From a candidate division KSB1 bacterium (GTDB lineage Bacteria; Zhuqueibacterota; Zhuqueibacteria; Zhuqueibacterales; Zhuqueibacteraceae), in contig JAPDPX010000001.1 in NCBI GenBank assembly GCA_034506255.1, forward strand, positions 496,001-560,000: 64,000 bases of DNA, given 5' to 3'. Shown in pieces: positions 45,381 through 53,783 of this stretch. Both the position numbers and the translations under genes were made by a program. Below the pieces are notes generated by a model. It had not been told where the DNA came from. It did no database searches and saw only the letters and a program-made list of their open reading frames with translations. Positions within the stretch are counted from its first letter, which is position 1; every line of letters begins with the position of its first letter.

Positions 45381-46817
45381 ATGCTCCGCATGATCTTTTT
45401 CGGGCTGTTCGGTACTGCCACCGCGCTCACCGCGCAAATTCCGGCCAAAGGCGGATGGCAGCTCGGCCGCGCTGCTGCGCCCCTGCCGGGCTTGCGTTCC
45501 AATTCCATCAGCGACCTGGTGATTCATCAGGGTGAGATTTGGCTGGGAACCAGCCGCGGGGTGGCGCGCTCTGCCGATGGTGGAAACACCTGGGTCACTT
45601 ACACCCACGAACACGGTTTGCCGCGCGGCGGTGTTTCCGGCCTGGCGGTCTCCGACAGCATCATCTGGGTCGCCACCGCCTTCGATTCTCTCGTGCCGGA
45701 AGGCTTGCTGCCGGCCGGCGGTGGTTTGAGCTACTCCACCGATCGCGGCGCCACCTGGACATACGTGCCGCAACCAACTCCCTTCAACACCGTGATTCAA
45801 AACATCACGTATGACATCGCACTGCACCCCACGGGAGTGTGGATCGCGAGTTTCGGCGGCAGCGTCTCCACTTCCAGTGATCGCGGCAAGACCTGGCGCG
45901 CGGTGCCGCCGGATTCCTTCTTTCTCGATGTCGCCAACAACCTCAATCATCGCGCTTTCTCCGTGCTCAATGCCGACGGGGTGCTGTATGTCGGCACTGC
46001 CGGCGGCATCAACCGTTCGATTGACGGCGGCCGCACCTGGACGAACTTTTCGCATCAAAACCAGCCGCAGCCGATCTCCGGCAATTTTGTCGTTGCGCTC
46101 GCCTGGCAGAAATGGCAGGGCCGTGAATACCTGTGGGCCGCCACCGTGAATGCCGAAGATCCCGGTGAGCGCCGTGCGGTTTCCATCAGCCAGGATGGCG
46201 GCTATTCCTGGCACGTCACCCTGCTGGATGAATTCGCGCACAACTTCGCATTCAACGGCGCGACCGCATATGTGGTCACGGACAAGGGGCTGTATCGCTC
46301 CGACGATTTTGGCCGCACCTGGGCGAAATTCCCGGACATCCATGATGCCAGCGAGCAGCAGCCCTATTTGAGCGACGAATTCTTCTGTGCCGGACAGCTC
46401 GGCAATCAACTTTTTGTGGGCGGGCCGGACGGCCTGGCGGTCACCGCCGATGCGGGCAAAACCTGGAAGATTCTTCGCGGCTCGGTGCCGGCTGGCGAGG
46501 CAGGTGAGCCGCGCACCTATGCTTATCCCAATCCGTTTTCACCGTCGCGGCATAATCGCCTGAACGAGACCGGCTATGTTCGCCTGCAATACAATACCAC
46601 CAGGGCCACCACCGTCACCATCAAGGTGTTCGATTTTGCCATGGACCTGGTCGCAGAAATCGTCTCCGGCAAGCCGCGCAACCGCAGTGGCAATTACTTT
46701 GAAATTTGGGATGGCAAAAACAGCCGCGGCGAAGTGGTGCACAACGGCGTTTATTTCTACCGCGTGGAACTGGCAGGTGAGGGCGTGTACTGGGGCAAGA
46801 TCATGGTGCTGGATTGA
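45381..46817 (+). CDS. Secreted BNR/sialidase-like propeller with C-terminal FlgD-like/T9SS sorting region
   Basis: A 478-residue exported protein. A signal peptide (ends ATALTAQ) is followed by a beta-propeller with repeated SxDxGxTW Asp-box motifs (SADGGNTW, STDRGATW, SSDRGKTW, SIDGGRTW, SQDGGYSW, SDDFGRTW, TADAGKTW), that is, seven blades. The last 90 residues have YPNPFSPS, a beta-rich core and GVYFYRVELAGEGVYWGKIMVLD, the FlgD Ig-like/type IX sorting type. Photosynthesis-assembly-factor or sialidase-like folds share the Asp-box, and no sialidase active site is visible. It is likely a cargo of the secretion system associated with the PorV-like neighbours. Confidence 0.85.
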   Translation: MLRMIFFGLFGTATALTAQIPAKGGWQLGRAAAPLPGLRSNSISDLVIHQGEIWLGTSRGVARSADGGNTWVTYTHEHGLPRGGVSGLAVSDSIIWVATAFDSLVPEGLLPAGGGLSYSTDRGATWTYVPQPTPFNTVIQNITYDIALHPTGVWIASFGGSVSTSSDRGKTWRAVPPDSFFLDVANNLNHRAFSVLNADGVLYVGTAGGINRSIDGGRTWTNFSHQNQPQPISGNFVVALAWQKWQGREYLWAATVNAEDPGERRAVSISQDGGYSWHVTLLDEFAHNFAFNGATAYVVTDKGLYRSDDFGRTWAKFPDIHDASEQQPYLSDEFFCAGQLGNQLFVGGPDGLAVTADAGKTWKILRGSVPAGEAGEPRTYAYPNPFSPSRHNRLNETGYVRLQYNTTRATTVTIKVFDFAMDLVAEIVSGKPRNRSGNYFEIWDGKNSRGEVVHNGVYFYRVELAGEGVYWGKIMVLD

Positions 46818-46843
46818 CACGCAGGCGATTGATCCGTTATAAT
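46814..46843 (+). promoter_or_regulatory. Perfect-consensus sigma-70 promoter of the second PorV/PorQ-like gene
   Basis: TTGACA at 46814-46819 and TATAAT at 46838-46843 with an 18-bp spacer. The -35 box contains the TGA stop codon (46815-46817) of the upstream gene. The predicted start is near 46850, 160 nt ahead of ATG 47013. Confidence 0.75.
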
Positions 46844-46855
46844 GCAGTGCTTGGC

Positions 46856-46958
46856 AAAAAGCAAAAACTGTCGTGCGAAAGCGCGACGGTGGAAAGGGTC
46901 GCAAAGGAGAGCCCGTTTGTGTGTTCTTTGTGTCTCTTTTCGTGCGTTTTTGCTTTTT
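46856..46958 (+). repeat. 103-bp imperfect palindrome in the leader of the second PorV/PorQ-like gene
   Basis: AAAAAGCAAAAAC (46856-46868) and its exact complement GTTTTTGCTTTTT (46946-46958) bound a stretch with internal partly complementary segments (GTGCGAAAG near 46873 against CTTTTCGTGC near 46936, and CGCAAAGGA against TTTGTGT-type units). Similar palindromes with short CTTTG/CGCAAAG units recur in many bacterial genomes as dispersed extragenic elements. Here it falls in the 5' untranslated region just after the promoter and could fold as an RNA hairpin. Confidence 0.65.
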
Positions 46959-47012
46959 ACAGCCCGGCAGACGGACAAGCGATAACACAATTTTGAAAGT
47001 GAAACCGATCAT

Positions 47013-47924
47013 ATGTCAGGCAGGAGTTTTTGGCATGGCCTTTTGCTGCTCGTTTGCCTGCCGCGTTTCGTACTGGCGCAGGAGGCGGGCAAATCCGGGC
47101 TGGCTTTTTTGAAAATCGGTGTGGGCGGCCGGGCCGCAGCATTGGGTGAGGCTTATGTTGCGCTGGCACAGGATGCCACCGCCATCTATTGGAATCCCGC
47201 GGGTCTGGCTCAGGCGCAGGGCACGCAACTTGCCTTCTGCCATTTGGAATGGTTGCAGAGCATCAATCATGATTTTTATGCCGTCAGCTTTGCAGGCTTT
47301 GACGGCGTGCTCGGCCTGGGTTTGACGATGCAAAGCGTTCCCGGGATCGAAATGCGTGACCGGCCGACCGCGGAGCCGATCGGCACCTTTGATGGCCGCG
47401 ATCTGGCGTTGGCGCTGGCTTATGGCCGAAAGCATGGCGCTGCGCTGTCCTGGGGCCTCGCTGCCAAGTACCTTTACGAAAAGATCTATCTCCATTCTGC
47501 CAGTGGCTTTGCGGTTGACTTCGGTGCGGCATGGCAGAAGCCCGGCTCACCAGTGCGCGTGGCGGCCAGCGTACAAAACCTGGGCAGCATGGGTGCGCCG
47601 GCGCGGGAAAACATTGCATTGCCGGCCCTGCTGCGTGCCGGTGCCGCCTGGCAACTTCCCTCTGCCAGTGGCACCCCGGCCTTTGCGCTCACGTTTGAAA
47701 ACGTGATGCTGTTCAAGGGCGGCCATGCGGTCAACGCGGGTATGGAATACTGGCCGCTGCCCGGCCTGGCCGCGCGGGCCGGTTATCAACTGGGCCGGGA
47801 AAACCGCGGCCTGGCTGCCGGCTTCGGCGCGACCCGCGGCCGCTTCACACTGGATTATGGCTATTTGCCGTTCGATCAGGGACTGGGTGCGACGCATCGC
47901 TTTGCCCTGCTGGCACGACTTTGA
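47013..47924 (+). CDS. PorV/PorQ-like outer-membrane protein (second copy)
   Basis: A 303-residue barrel with signal peptide ending RFVLAQ and the family hallmark SGLAFLKIGVGGRAAALGEAYVALAQDATAIYWNPAGLA. That is the PorV/PorQ signature, closer to the family consensus than the first copy. The rest is amphipathic beta strands ending in ATHRFALLARL. It has its own promoter, so it is independently expressed from the upstream block. Any role in type IX secretion is inferred from family membership. Confidence 0.88.
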   Translation: MSGRSFWHGLLLLVCLPRFVLAQEAGKSGLAFLKIGVGGRAAALGEAYVALAQDATAIYWNPAGLAQAQGTQLAFCHLEWLQSINHDFYAVSFAGFDGVLGLGLTMQSVPGIEMRDRPTAEPIGTFDGRDLALALAYGRKHGAALSWGLAAKYLYEKIYLHSASGFAVDFGAAWQKPGSPVRVAASVQNLGSMGAPARENIALPALLRAGAAWQLPSASGTPAFALTFENVMLFKGGHAVNAGMEYWPLPGLAARAGYQLGRENRGLAAGFGATRGRFTLDYGYLPFDQGLGATHRFALLARL

Positions 47925-48122
47925 GGGCAGGCAACTTTTTTCAGGCCGCCAGCGTCTCAGCCAGTGCTTTCAATTTTGTCATTCCGTCTGCGGCGAAGCG
48001 GGGCGCCGCTATAGTTTTTAGACATCAAGCAATGACCCTTGCGGCCGTTCGTCCGTGAGCAACCTTGGCGCGGTTTTGGTGCAACTCTCCCGTCGTACTC
48101 CCGCCACAACTCGAGGTGCGCG

Positions 48123-49754
48123 ATGAAGTCTTTCGGCAATCACAAAGTTTGGATGGCAACCTTCGCGGTGGTAACCGTTTCCACCCTTGCCCTGTTCGAG
48201 CCTTTCAGTCTCCTGCCGTGGGAGCGGCCGCAGCGCAACAGCAATCTCTATCAGGAGATGATGCGCTTCAGTGAAGCGCTCAGCGCGGTCAACAAGTATT
48301 ATGTCGAGGAAGTCAAAGCCCAAACTTTGGTGGACGGCGCCATCTCCGGCATGCTCAGCAAGCTGGATCCGCATTCCGTTTTCATTCCGAAAGACCAGCT
48401 CGAGGAAGTGACCGAGAAATTCGAGGGGCATTTCTTCGGGATTGGCATCGAATTTCTCATCGTCAAAAAATGGCCGACGGTGATTGCACCGATCGCCGGC
48501 TCGCCCTCCGAGCGCCTCGGACTGCGTGCCGGCGACCAGATCGTGCAGATCGAAGGCAAGTCGACCTACAACCTCGAGCAGGAGGAAGTCATCCGGCAGC
48601 TCCGCGGCCCGCGCGGCTCGCAGGTGCGCATCACCATTCAACGCCCCGGCTTCGATTCGACTTTTGAAGTGACCATCACGCGCGACCGGATTTCGATCTA
48701 CAGCGTCGAGCCGGTTTTCATGATCGACGATCGCACCGGCTATATCGGCGTGAAGCGTTTCTCCAAAACCACGGCGGAGGAGCTGGAAAACGCGCTCACC
48801 AAGCTGGAGGCGCAGGGCATGCGCCAGCTTATCCTCGATTTGCGCAGCAATGCCGGCGGCTATCTCGACCAGGCGGTGGAAGTGGCCGATAAATTCATCG
48901 AGCGCGGCCGCAAAATTGTCTACACCCGCGGCCGCATTCCCCAGGCTGACGATGACTACTTTGCCACCGATGATGATCATCATCCGCAATTCCCCATGAT
49001 CATTCTCATCGATCACGGCTCGGCCAGCGCGTCGGAAATTGTGGCGGGCGCGGCACAGGATTGGGATCGCGCCCTGATTGTTGGGGAAACCAGCTTCGGC
49101 AAGGGTCTGGTGCAGACGCAAATCGGCTTGAAGGACGGCTCCGCCATTCGCGTGACCACCGCCAAATACTATACCCCCAGCGGCCGGTTGATTCAGCGGC
49201 CCTATGAGAACGGCAATTTCACCGAGTACGTCAACGAGGCCTATGATGATGTCGACCCCAACGCCACCCCGGACAGCACGCAACACCGGCCGATGTACAA
49301 GACCAGCGCCGGCCGCGGAGTTTTTGGTGGCGGCGGCATCACCCCCGACGTGCGCCTCAAGTGGCTGCTGCCTTCGCGGTTCACCTATGATCTGATCATT
49401 GCCAACGTGTTTCTGGAATACGCCAGCGAGTTTGCCAGCAAGAACCGCCACCTGGCAAATGATTTCGAGAGTTTTAAACAGACGTGGATGCCTTATGAGC
49501 GCATGCTGGCGGAGTTGCGCCGGTTGAGCGACAGCAAAGGCATCAAATTCGACCAGGCAAGCTGGAACGCCGACCAGGGCATGATCAGGATGCTTTTGAA
49601 AAAGGAAATCGCCCTGCACCTGTGGGATCGCGAGCATGCCGCGCAGGTGGAAATTCACGAGGACCCGCAATTTCAACAGGTGTTGCGCCTGTTCCCGCAG
49701 GCGGAAAAACTGGCCGCCATGGGGGAGGGCAGCCAGCGCCCGCGCAAAAATTAA
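48123..49754 (+). CDS. S41 family C-terminal processing protease (CtpA)
   Basis: A 543-residue periplasmic serine protease. A membrane/signal segment (ATFAVVTVSTLALF) at the N-terminus and a PDZ domain (about 95-185, GIGIEFLIVKKWPTVIAPIAGSP then LRAGDQIVQIEGK) come first. The catalytic domain has the Ser in GSASASEIVAGAAQDWDRA and the Lys in GETSFGKGLVQTQI, both intact. It cleaves proteins at the C-terminus, and in the FCB group such enzymes process envelope proteins. ATG 48123 is chosen because the upstream in-frame ATG (48039) adds non-conserved residues. It is followed by a strong terminator at 49788. Confidence 0.92.
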   Translation: MKSFGNHKVWMATFAVVTVSTLALFEPFSLLPWERPQRNSNLYQEMMRFSEALSAVNKYYVEEVKAQTLVDGAISGMLSKLDPHSVFIPKDQLEEVTEKFEGHFFGIGIEFLIVKKWPTVIAPIAGSPSERLGLRAGDQIVQIEGKSTYNLEQEEVIRQLRGPRGSQVRITIQRPGFDSTFEVTITRDRISIYSVEPVFMIDDRTGYIGVKRFSKTTAEELENALTKLEAQGMRQLILDLRSNAGGYLDQAVEVADKFIERGRKIVYTRGRIPQADDDYFATDDDHHPQFPMIILIDHGSASASEIVAGAAQDWDRALIVGETSFGKGLVQTQIGLKDGSAIRVTTAKYYTPSGRLIQRPYENGNFTEYVNEAYDDVDPNATPDSTQHRPMYKTSAGRGVFGGGGITPDVRLKWLLPSRFTYDLIIANVFLEYASEFASKNRHLANDFESFKQTWMPYERMLAELRRLSDSKGIKFDQASWNADQGMIRMLLKKEIALHLWDREHAAQVEIHEDPQFQQVLRLFPQAEKLAAMGEGSQRPRKN

Positions 49755-49787
49755 AAATTAAAATGGCATCGTGTTCCCCCGGGATTG

Positions 49788-49816
49788 AAAAAGGCGCCGG
49801 CACCGGCGCCTTTTTT
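49788..49816 (+). terminator. Rho-independent terminator after ctpA
   Basis: A GGCGCC-GGCACC-GGCGCC hairpin flanked by A-rich and T-rich arms (AAAAAGGCGCC against GGCGCCTTTTTT). Confidence 0.85.
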
Positions 49817-49833
49817 ATTGGCCCAAAATGGGC

Positions 49834-49839
49834 TTGACA
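49834..49839 (+). promoter_or_regulatory. Isolated -35-like TTGACA before exbB
   Basis: TTGACA at 49834-49839 is perfect, but the -10 region at 16-18 bp (TGAGAT or GAGATT) is poor, so this is only a tentative promoter for the ExbB/ExbD operon. Confidence 0.25.
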
Positions 49840-49923
49840 TTCAAAGCAAACTTCTTGAGATTTTCGCCGCTTCGTCAATTCGAATCAGATTTCATCCCAA
49901 CCTGGCTTGCAGGAGAATGCCGC

Positions 49924-50556
49924 GTGGAAGGGTACTCTGTCTTGAAGTTGTATCAGGACGGCGGTGGCTTCATGCATCCGATCTTGATTTTGTTCGTCAT
50001 TGGTCTGGCGATCAGCGTGGAGCGCTTTTGGACCCTGTCGCGTTCAAACGTCGATCCCCGAAAATTCCTGCCGCGCATCAGGGCCGCCTTGCAGAGCGGC
50101 GGCATCGCCGAGGCGCTGGCGGTGTGCGGCCGGACGCGCGGGCCGGTGGCCGCCATTTTCCATGCCGCGTTGCAGCGAGCCGACCGCGGGCTGGACCAGG
50201 TGGAGAAAGCCATCATTAATGCCGGCGCGGTCGAAATGGCGTTTCTGGAAAAAAATCTGGTCTGGCTGACCACGGTGATCTCGCTGGCGCCGCTGCTGGG
50301 TTTTCTCGGCACGGTGTGGGGAATGATTCTTGCCTTCAAAGCCATCGAGATGGCAAATGACATCAGCCCCGCGATCGTGGCCGGCGGCATTTCGGTGGCC
50401 TTGATCACCACGCTTTTCGGCCTGATCGTCGCGATCATCATTCAAACCTGCCACAACTACTTTGTCAGTCGCATCGACAAGCTGGTGATCGACATGGAAA
50501 AAAGCGCCTTCGAGCTGGTGGAAGCGCTGGTCGAACAGCAGGGCCGCCCGCTATGA
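49924..50556 (+). CDS. ExbB/TolQ/MotA-family proton channel subunit
   Basis: A 210-residue inner-membrane protein that, with ExbD-type proteins, converts the proton gradient into work at the outer membrane. Three hydrophobic segments fit the family (HPILILFVIGLAISVERFW, NLVWLTTVISLAPLLGFLGTVWGMI, GGISVALITTLFGLIVAIIIQTCHNYF). The conserved APLLGFLGTVWGMIxAF segment is present. GTG 49924 follows CAGGAG and is preferred over ATG 49828, whose extra sequence is unlike the family. It overlaps the next gene by four bases. Confidence 0.92.
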   Translation: MEGYSVLKLYQDGGGFMHPILILFVIGLAISVERFWTLSRSNVDPRKFLPRIRAALQSGGIAEALAVCGRTRGPVAAIFHAALQRADRGLDQVEKAIINAGAVEMAFLEKNLVWLTTVISLAPLLGFLGTVWGMILAFKAIEMANDISPAIVAGGISVALITTLFGLIVAIIIQTCHNYFVSRIDKLVIDMEKSAFELVEALVEQQGRPL

Positions 50557-50948
50557 TCCGCCGACCCGCACGCCGGATGCCCGAGATCCCCACCGCCTCG
50601 CTGGCGGACGTGGCTTTTCTCATCCTCATTTTCTTTCTCGCCACCACCCACATCGATGTGGAAAAGGGCATTCGCCTGACACTGCCGGCCAAAGGCGCAG
50701 CCACCGTGGTGGCACGTCCGGACCTCATCATGCTTCTGATCAATGCCCAGGGGGAAGTGCTGCTTGATGAGCAGGAGGTGGCGCTGGCGGCAATCAAGGA
50801 GGTGCTGCAGCCCCGGCTGGCGGCCAATCCCAATCTCATCGTTTCCGTAAAGGCACATCCACAGGCGGAGTACCGTGTCTATCTCGCGGTGATCGATCAA
50901 ATCAAACAGGCGGGGGGCAGGCGCATTTCCATCGCGGAGCCGGACTGA
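50553..50948 (+). CDS. ExbD/TolR-family protein, first copy
   Basis: A 131-residue protein with a cytosolic basic start (MIRRPARRMPEIPTASLADV) and one transmembrane helix (VAFLILIFFLATT) containing the conserved Asp in LADV, followed by a periplasmic ExbD domain (about 45-131). It is the partner of the ExbB gene and overlaps it by ATGA. Its stop overlaps the second copy's start (TGATG). Confidence 0.9.
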   Translation: MIRRPARRMPEIPTASLADVAFLILIFFLATTHIDVEKGIRLTLPAKGAATVVARPDLIMLLINAQGEVLLDEQEVALAAIKEVLQPRLAANPNLIVSVKAHPQAEYRVYLAVIDQIKQAGGRRISIAEPD

Positions 50949-51370
50949 TGGCGTTGCGATTCCAGCGAAAAAACCGGGCTGTCGGCGGCATTCCCACGGC
51001 CTCGTTGCCGGACATCGTGTTCCTGCTGCTGATTTTTTTCATGGTCTCGACCGTCTTCAAGCAGTACGCAGGCCTGCCGGTGACCCTGCCGCAGGCGCGC
51101 CTGATCGAGAAACTGCCGGGCAAGCGCGATGTGGCCCATCTCTGGATCGACCGCAACGGCCGCCTCATGCTGGATGACAAGATCGTGAGTGTGGCGGATC
51201 TGCAAAAGATCATGACTGCCCGGCGCAGCGATCCCCTGCATCCGCTGAAGGCGGTGGCCCTGCACATTGATGAAACCGTGAAGATGGATCAAGTTTATGC
51301 GGTGCAGCAGCAACTGCGCGAGGCGGAGGCATTGAATGTGCTCTATGCCGCACGGTCTTTCCGTCCATGA
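50948..51370 (+). CDS. ExbD/TolR-family protein, second copy
   Basis: A 140-residue paralogue with a helix IVFLLLIFFMVSTVF after the conserved LPDI acidic residue and a periplasmic domain ending in VQQQLREAEALNVLYAAR. ExbB-ExbD-ExbD arrangements are common in Bacteroidetes-type genomes, where two ExbD subunits may form hetero-dimers. No TonB gene follows, so the energy receiver must be encoded elsewhere. Confidence 0.9.
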   Translation: MALRFQRKNRAVGGIPTASLPDIVFLLLIFFMVSTVFKQYAGLPVTLPQARLIEKLPGKRDVAHLWIDRNGRLMLDDKIVSVADLQKIMTARRSDPLHPLKAVALHIDETVKMDQVYAVQQQLREAEALNVLYAARSFRP

Positions 51371-51962
51371 GATGGCTTTCGGCAGGGCGCAGAGGTGGCG
51401 TGATAAAGAACGCCCCCAGCGACAGGCAGGGCGGGTGTGGCAGCAGTGGCAAGCTGTCGCATGCGTGGCAAAAGAGGAGAGGGCCGGAGAAGCCTGACAA
51501 GCTCGAACCCCAAAGTGCCCGTCCGAAAGCACTGACTTGTCAACGGCTGTCTCCGAGATGGCTTGGCTGTCGCTTCAAATACCCCGGATCTTCCCGTGGC
51601 TGGCTGTTGGAGACACCCCCCAAGCTCAACCGGGTGGGAATGTTTTGGGACAGACGCCAAAAAGAAGCGGTCTCTGTGACTGAAGGTGTTTGAAACTCAT
51701 CCCCCGCCCTTTCGACTGGGAAGAGAGAGGGGAGGCAAGCTGGATTTGCCGGCAAAACGATCGTGACCGCGAAGATTTTTGGAACTTCGATTTTCGCTGA
51801 CGAGCGCCGATACAAAAAATCAGCGGTAATCGTCGTCCATCTGTGCCCCCCAATGGGGGTGCGGCTTAGAGGCCGCCTCGCATTATTACCCTGGAAAAGC
51901 CGTCACGATCGCGGGCATTTTTGTGACACATTCTTCCAGCTTGCCTCTGCTGGCAGTCAGCG
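51371..51962. other. Gene-free intergenic region with a repeat-like segment
   Basis: About 590 bp without convincing frames. Around 51810-51845 the sequence AAATCAGCGGTAATCGTCG followed by TCCATCTGTG resembles a dispersed extragenic repeat seen in many genomes (AATCTGCGTAATCTGCGTCC-like). A GC hairpin GCGGCTTAGAGGCCGC lies near 51862. Confidence 0.35.
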
Positions 51963-53234
51963 TTATGAGTTGCCGGTGGTGGTGAGAATCCTTTTGGCTT
52001 CGGGATAGGCAAGAGCGCGATCGAGGTTGTTGGTGGTGTTCTTCACGATGTCGCGGCACAGTTCGAGGGCGCGGCTTTTGTTGCCCAGTTGCAGATGGGC
52101 CCTGGCCAGCAGCAGCTTTTGAAAGGGATCCTCTTGATCCGATTGTTCCAGATGCTCGACTGCGCGTTTGCTGTCCCCACTTTCCAGCGCAAGGTAGCCT
52201 GCGAGATAATGATAGGCTTTCCAGAATTCTTCTCCCCGCGGGCCACCGGTTTGGATCATCATTTTGATTTGATCGGCGTATTGCCAGGCCTCGGCGTGGC
52301 GGCCCATTTTTGCCAGGGTTCTGGCCTTGCCGTGAAACAGGCGGCCAAACCAGATCTTCTTTTCGATGCTGTCGAGTGCACTGCCGGGCACGGAGCGATA
52401 GCCGGTTTCATAACACTGCAGCGCTTCCTCAAGCCGGCCGAATTCCAAATTGACGCGCCCCATGTAGTTCCAAATCCAGACGTCCGGGAAATTTTCCGCT
52501 GAGCCGTTGCGGCGGTAGCGGCGATGGAACTCCTGAATGGTTTCCAGGGCTTGTTCCGGTTTGCGTTCATAAAGGCTGGTGAGGGCCAGGCCGGAAAACG
52601 GCGCAAAGGGCGAGGCATCGGCGGCGAGTTTGCTGATGGCAAGTTGGTAACACTCACGCGCCCGGGCATATTGCTCCTGCAGCAAGTGGCAGTCGCCGAG
52701 CAGGGTGTAGGCCCGCGGCGAGTTGTCATCGATTTTAAGGGCGGCGTCATAGTATTTCACGGCCTCGGAATAGCGGGCCAGTTGTTGATGCAGTTGCCCG
52801 AGCACCATGCAGATCCGGCGTTCGCCGGGATAATCCCGGTGCAGCTTGGTGAACAGAACGATGGCTTTTTCGCGGTTGTTGCCGAGTGCATGCGAGGTGG
52901 CCTCGATATAGAGCCGCTCACCGCGGGAGGCTTTTGCCGCCAGTTGGCGCGCCTTGTCCAGCACAGGCTGGCGATCTTTTGCCGGCGTCAGACTGGCAAG
53001 CAGCAGTTGTCCCATGGCAAAAGTGGAATCGGCCTGCACGCTCTGACGTGCCAGCGCTTGCAGTTTTGGCGAGGGTTGAAAGGACTCGATGCCCTGTACC
53101 GCTTCATGATAGTATTTTTGGGCGTCCGATGATTGAGTGCTCAGGGGAAGCTTTTTCTGACCGTAACTGGTGGTCAGCAGTAAACCGGTCAGCAGGAGGG
53201 AGCTGAAAACTCGGTAAGAGGGGGGAATTTTCAT
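51963..53234 (-). CDS. Exported TPR-repeat protein
   Basis: A 423-residue protein with a signal peptide (FSSLLLTGLLLTTSYGQ) and a run of TPR helices (KYYDAALKIDDNSPRAYTLLGD, ARECYQLAI, EEALQCYETGYRSVPGS, SRALELCRDIVKNTTNN). It has no enzymatic motif. Such proteins scaffold envelope complexes; the partner is unknown. GGAG before ATG 53234. Divergent from the YbjQ gene. Confidence 0.85.
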   Translation of the reverse strand: MKIPPSYRVFSSLLLTGLLLTTSYGQKKLPLSTQSSDAQKYYHEAVQGIESFQPSPKLQALARQSVQADSTFAMGQLLLASLTPAKDRQPVLDKARQLAAKASRGERLYIEATSHALGNNREKAIVLFTKLHRDYPGERRICMVLGQLHQQLARYSEAVKYYDAALKIDDNSPRAYTLLGDCHLLQEQYARARECYQLAISKLAADASPFAPFSGLALTSLYERKPEQALETIQEFHRRYRRNGSAENFPDVWIWNYMGRVNLEFGRLEEALQCYETGYRSVPGSALDSIEKKIWFGRLFHGKARTLAKMGRHAEAWQYADQIKMMIQTGGPRGEEFWKAYHYLAGYLALESGDSKRAVEHLEQSDQEDPFQKLLLARAHLQLGNKSRALELCRDIVKNTTNNLDRALAYPEAKRILTTTGNS

Positions 53235-53414
53235 GGCCGGGGCTCCGGGGAAAATGGTTCGGGTTTTAAATGTTTAAACGAAAAGACGTCATCCGCGGGA
53301 ATTCGTTCAACCGCGGGCGGTCCCGGCAGATGCGGCAACCTTTCGGTCCGACTGCCGTAACAAGGGCACCCCAAATGGCAACCGGTTAAATTTAAAGGAG
53401 AAAGTGGCAGTGCC

Positions 53415-53747
53415 ATGATTGCCTCTGCGATGACAACCACGGCTTTCACTCTGGACGGCTATCGTGTGGTCAGGAATCTCGGTGTGGTGCGCGGCATCAC
53501 CGTGCGCTCACGCTCCATATTCGGCACCATTGGCGCGTCGCTGCAAACGCTGATGGGCGGCAACATCTCCTTGTTCACCGAGCTTTGTGAGAAGACGCGC
53601 GCCGAAGCCTTCGAGATGATGCTCCGGCATGCCGAGGAGATCGGCGCCAATGCCGTCCTTGGAATTCGCTATGACGCCAATGAAGTCATGCAGGGCGTCA
53701 CCGAAGTCCTGTGCTACGGAACCGCGGTGGTCGTGCGACCGGAGTAG
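53415..53747 (+). CDS. YbjQ family protein (UPF0145/DUF74)
   Basis: A 110-residue protein of the YbjQ family. Conserved segments: [75 protein letters not shown] and [10 protein letters not shown]. The fold forms pentamers and was once annotated as heavy-metal binding; function remains unclear. Standard length. The AAAGGAG lies somewhat far (16 bases) from ATG 53415. Confidence 0.9.
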   Translation: MIASAMTTTAFTLDGYRVVRNLGVVRGITVRSRSIFGTIGASLQTLMGGNISLFTELCEKTRAEAFEMMLRHAEEIGANAVLGIRYDANEVMQGVTEVLCYGTAVVVRPE

Positions 53748-53783
53748 TGCTGCCGGTGAAGCGACGCTGCCAGGGAGGTCACG

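Noticed and set aside
45381..46817. Sialidase activity for the BNR protein
   Set aside because: Asp-box repeats occur in many propellers; the catalytic Tyr/Glu/Arg triad of sialidases is not visible.
48018..49676. A 552-codon minus-strand frame
   Set aside because: Antisense to the CtpA protease, which has its full catalytic motifs.
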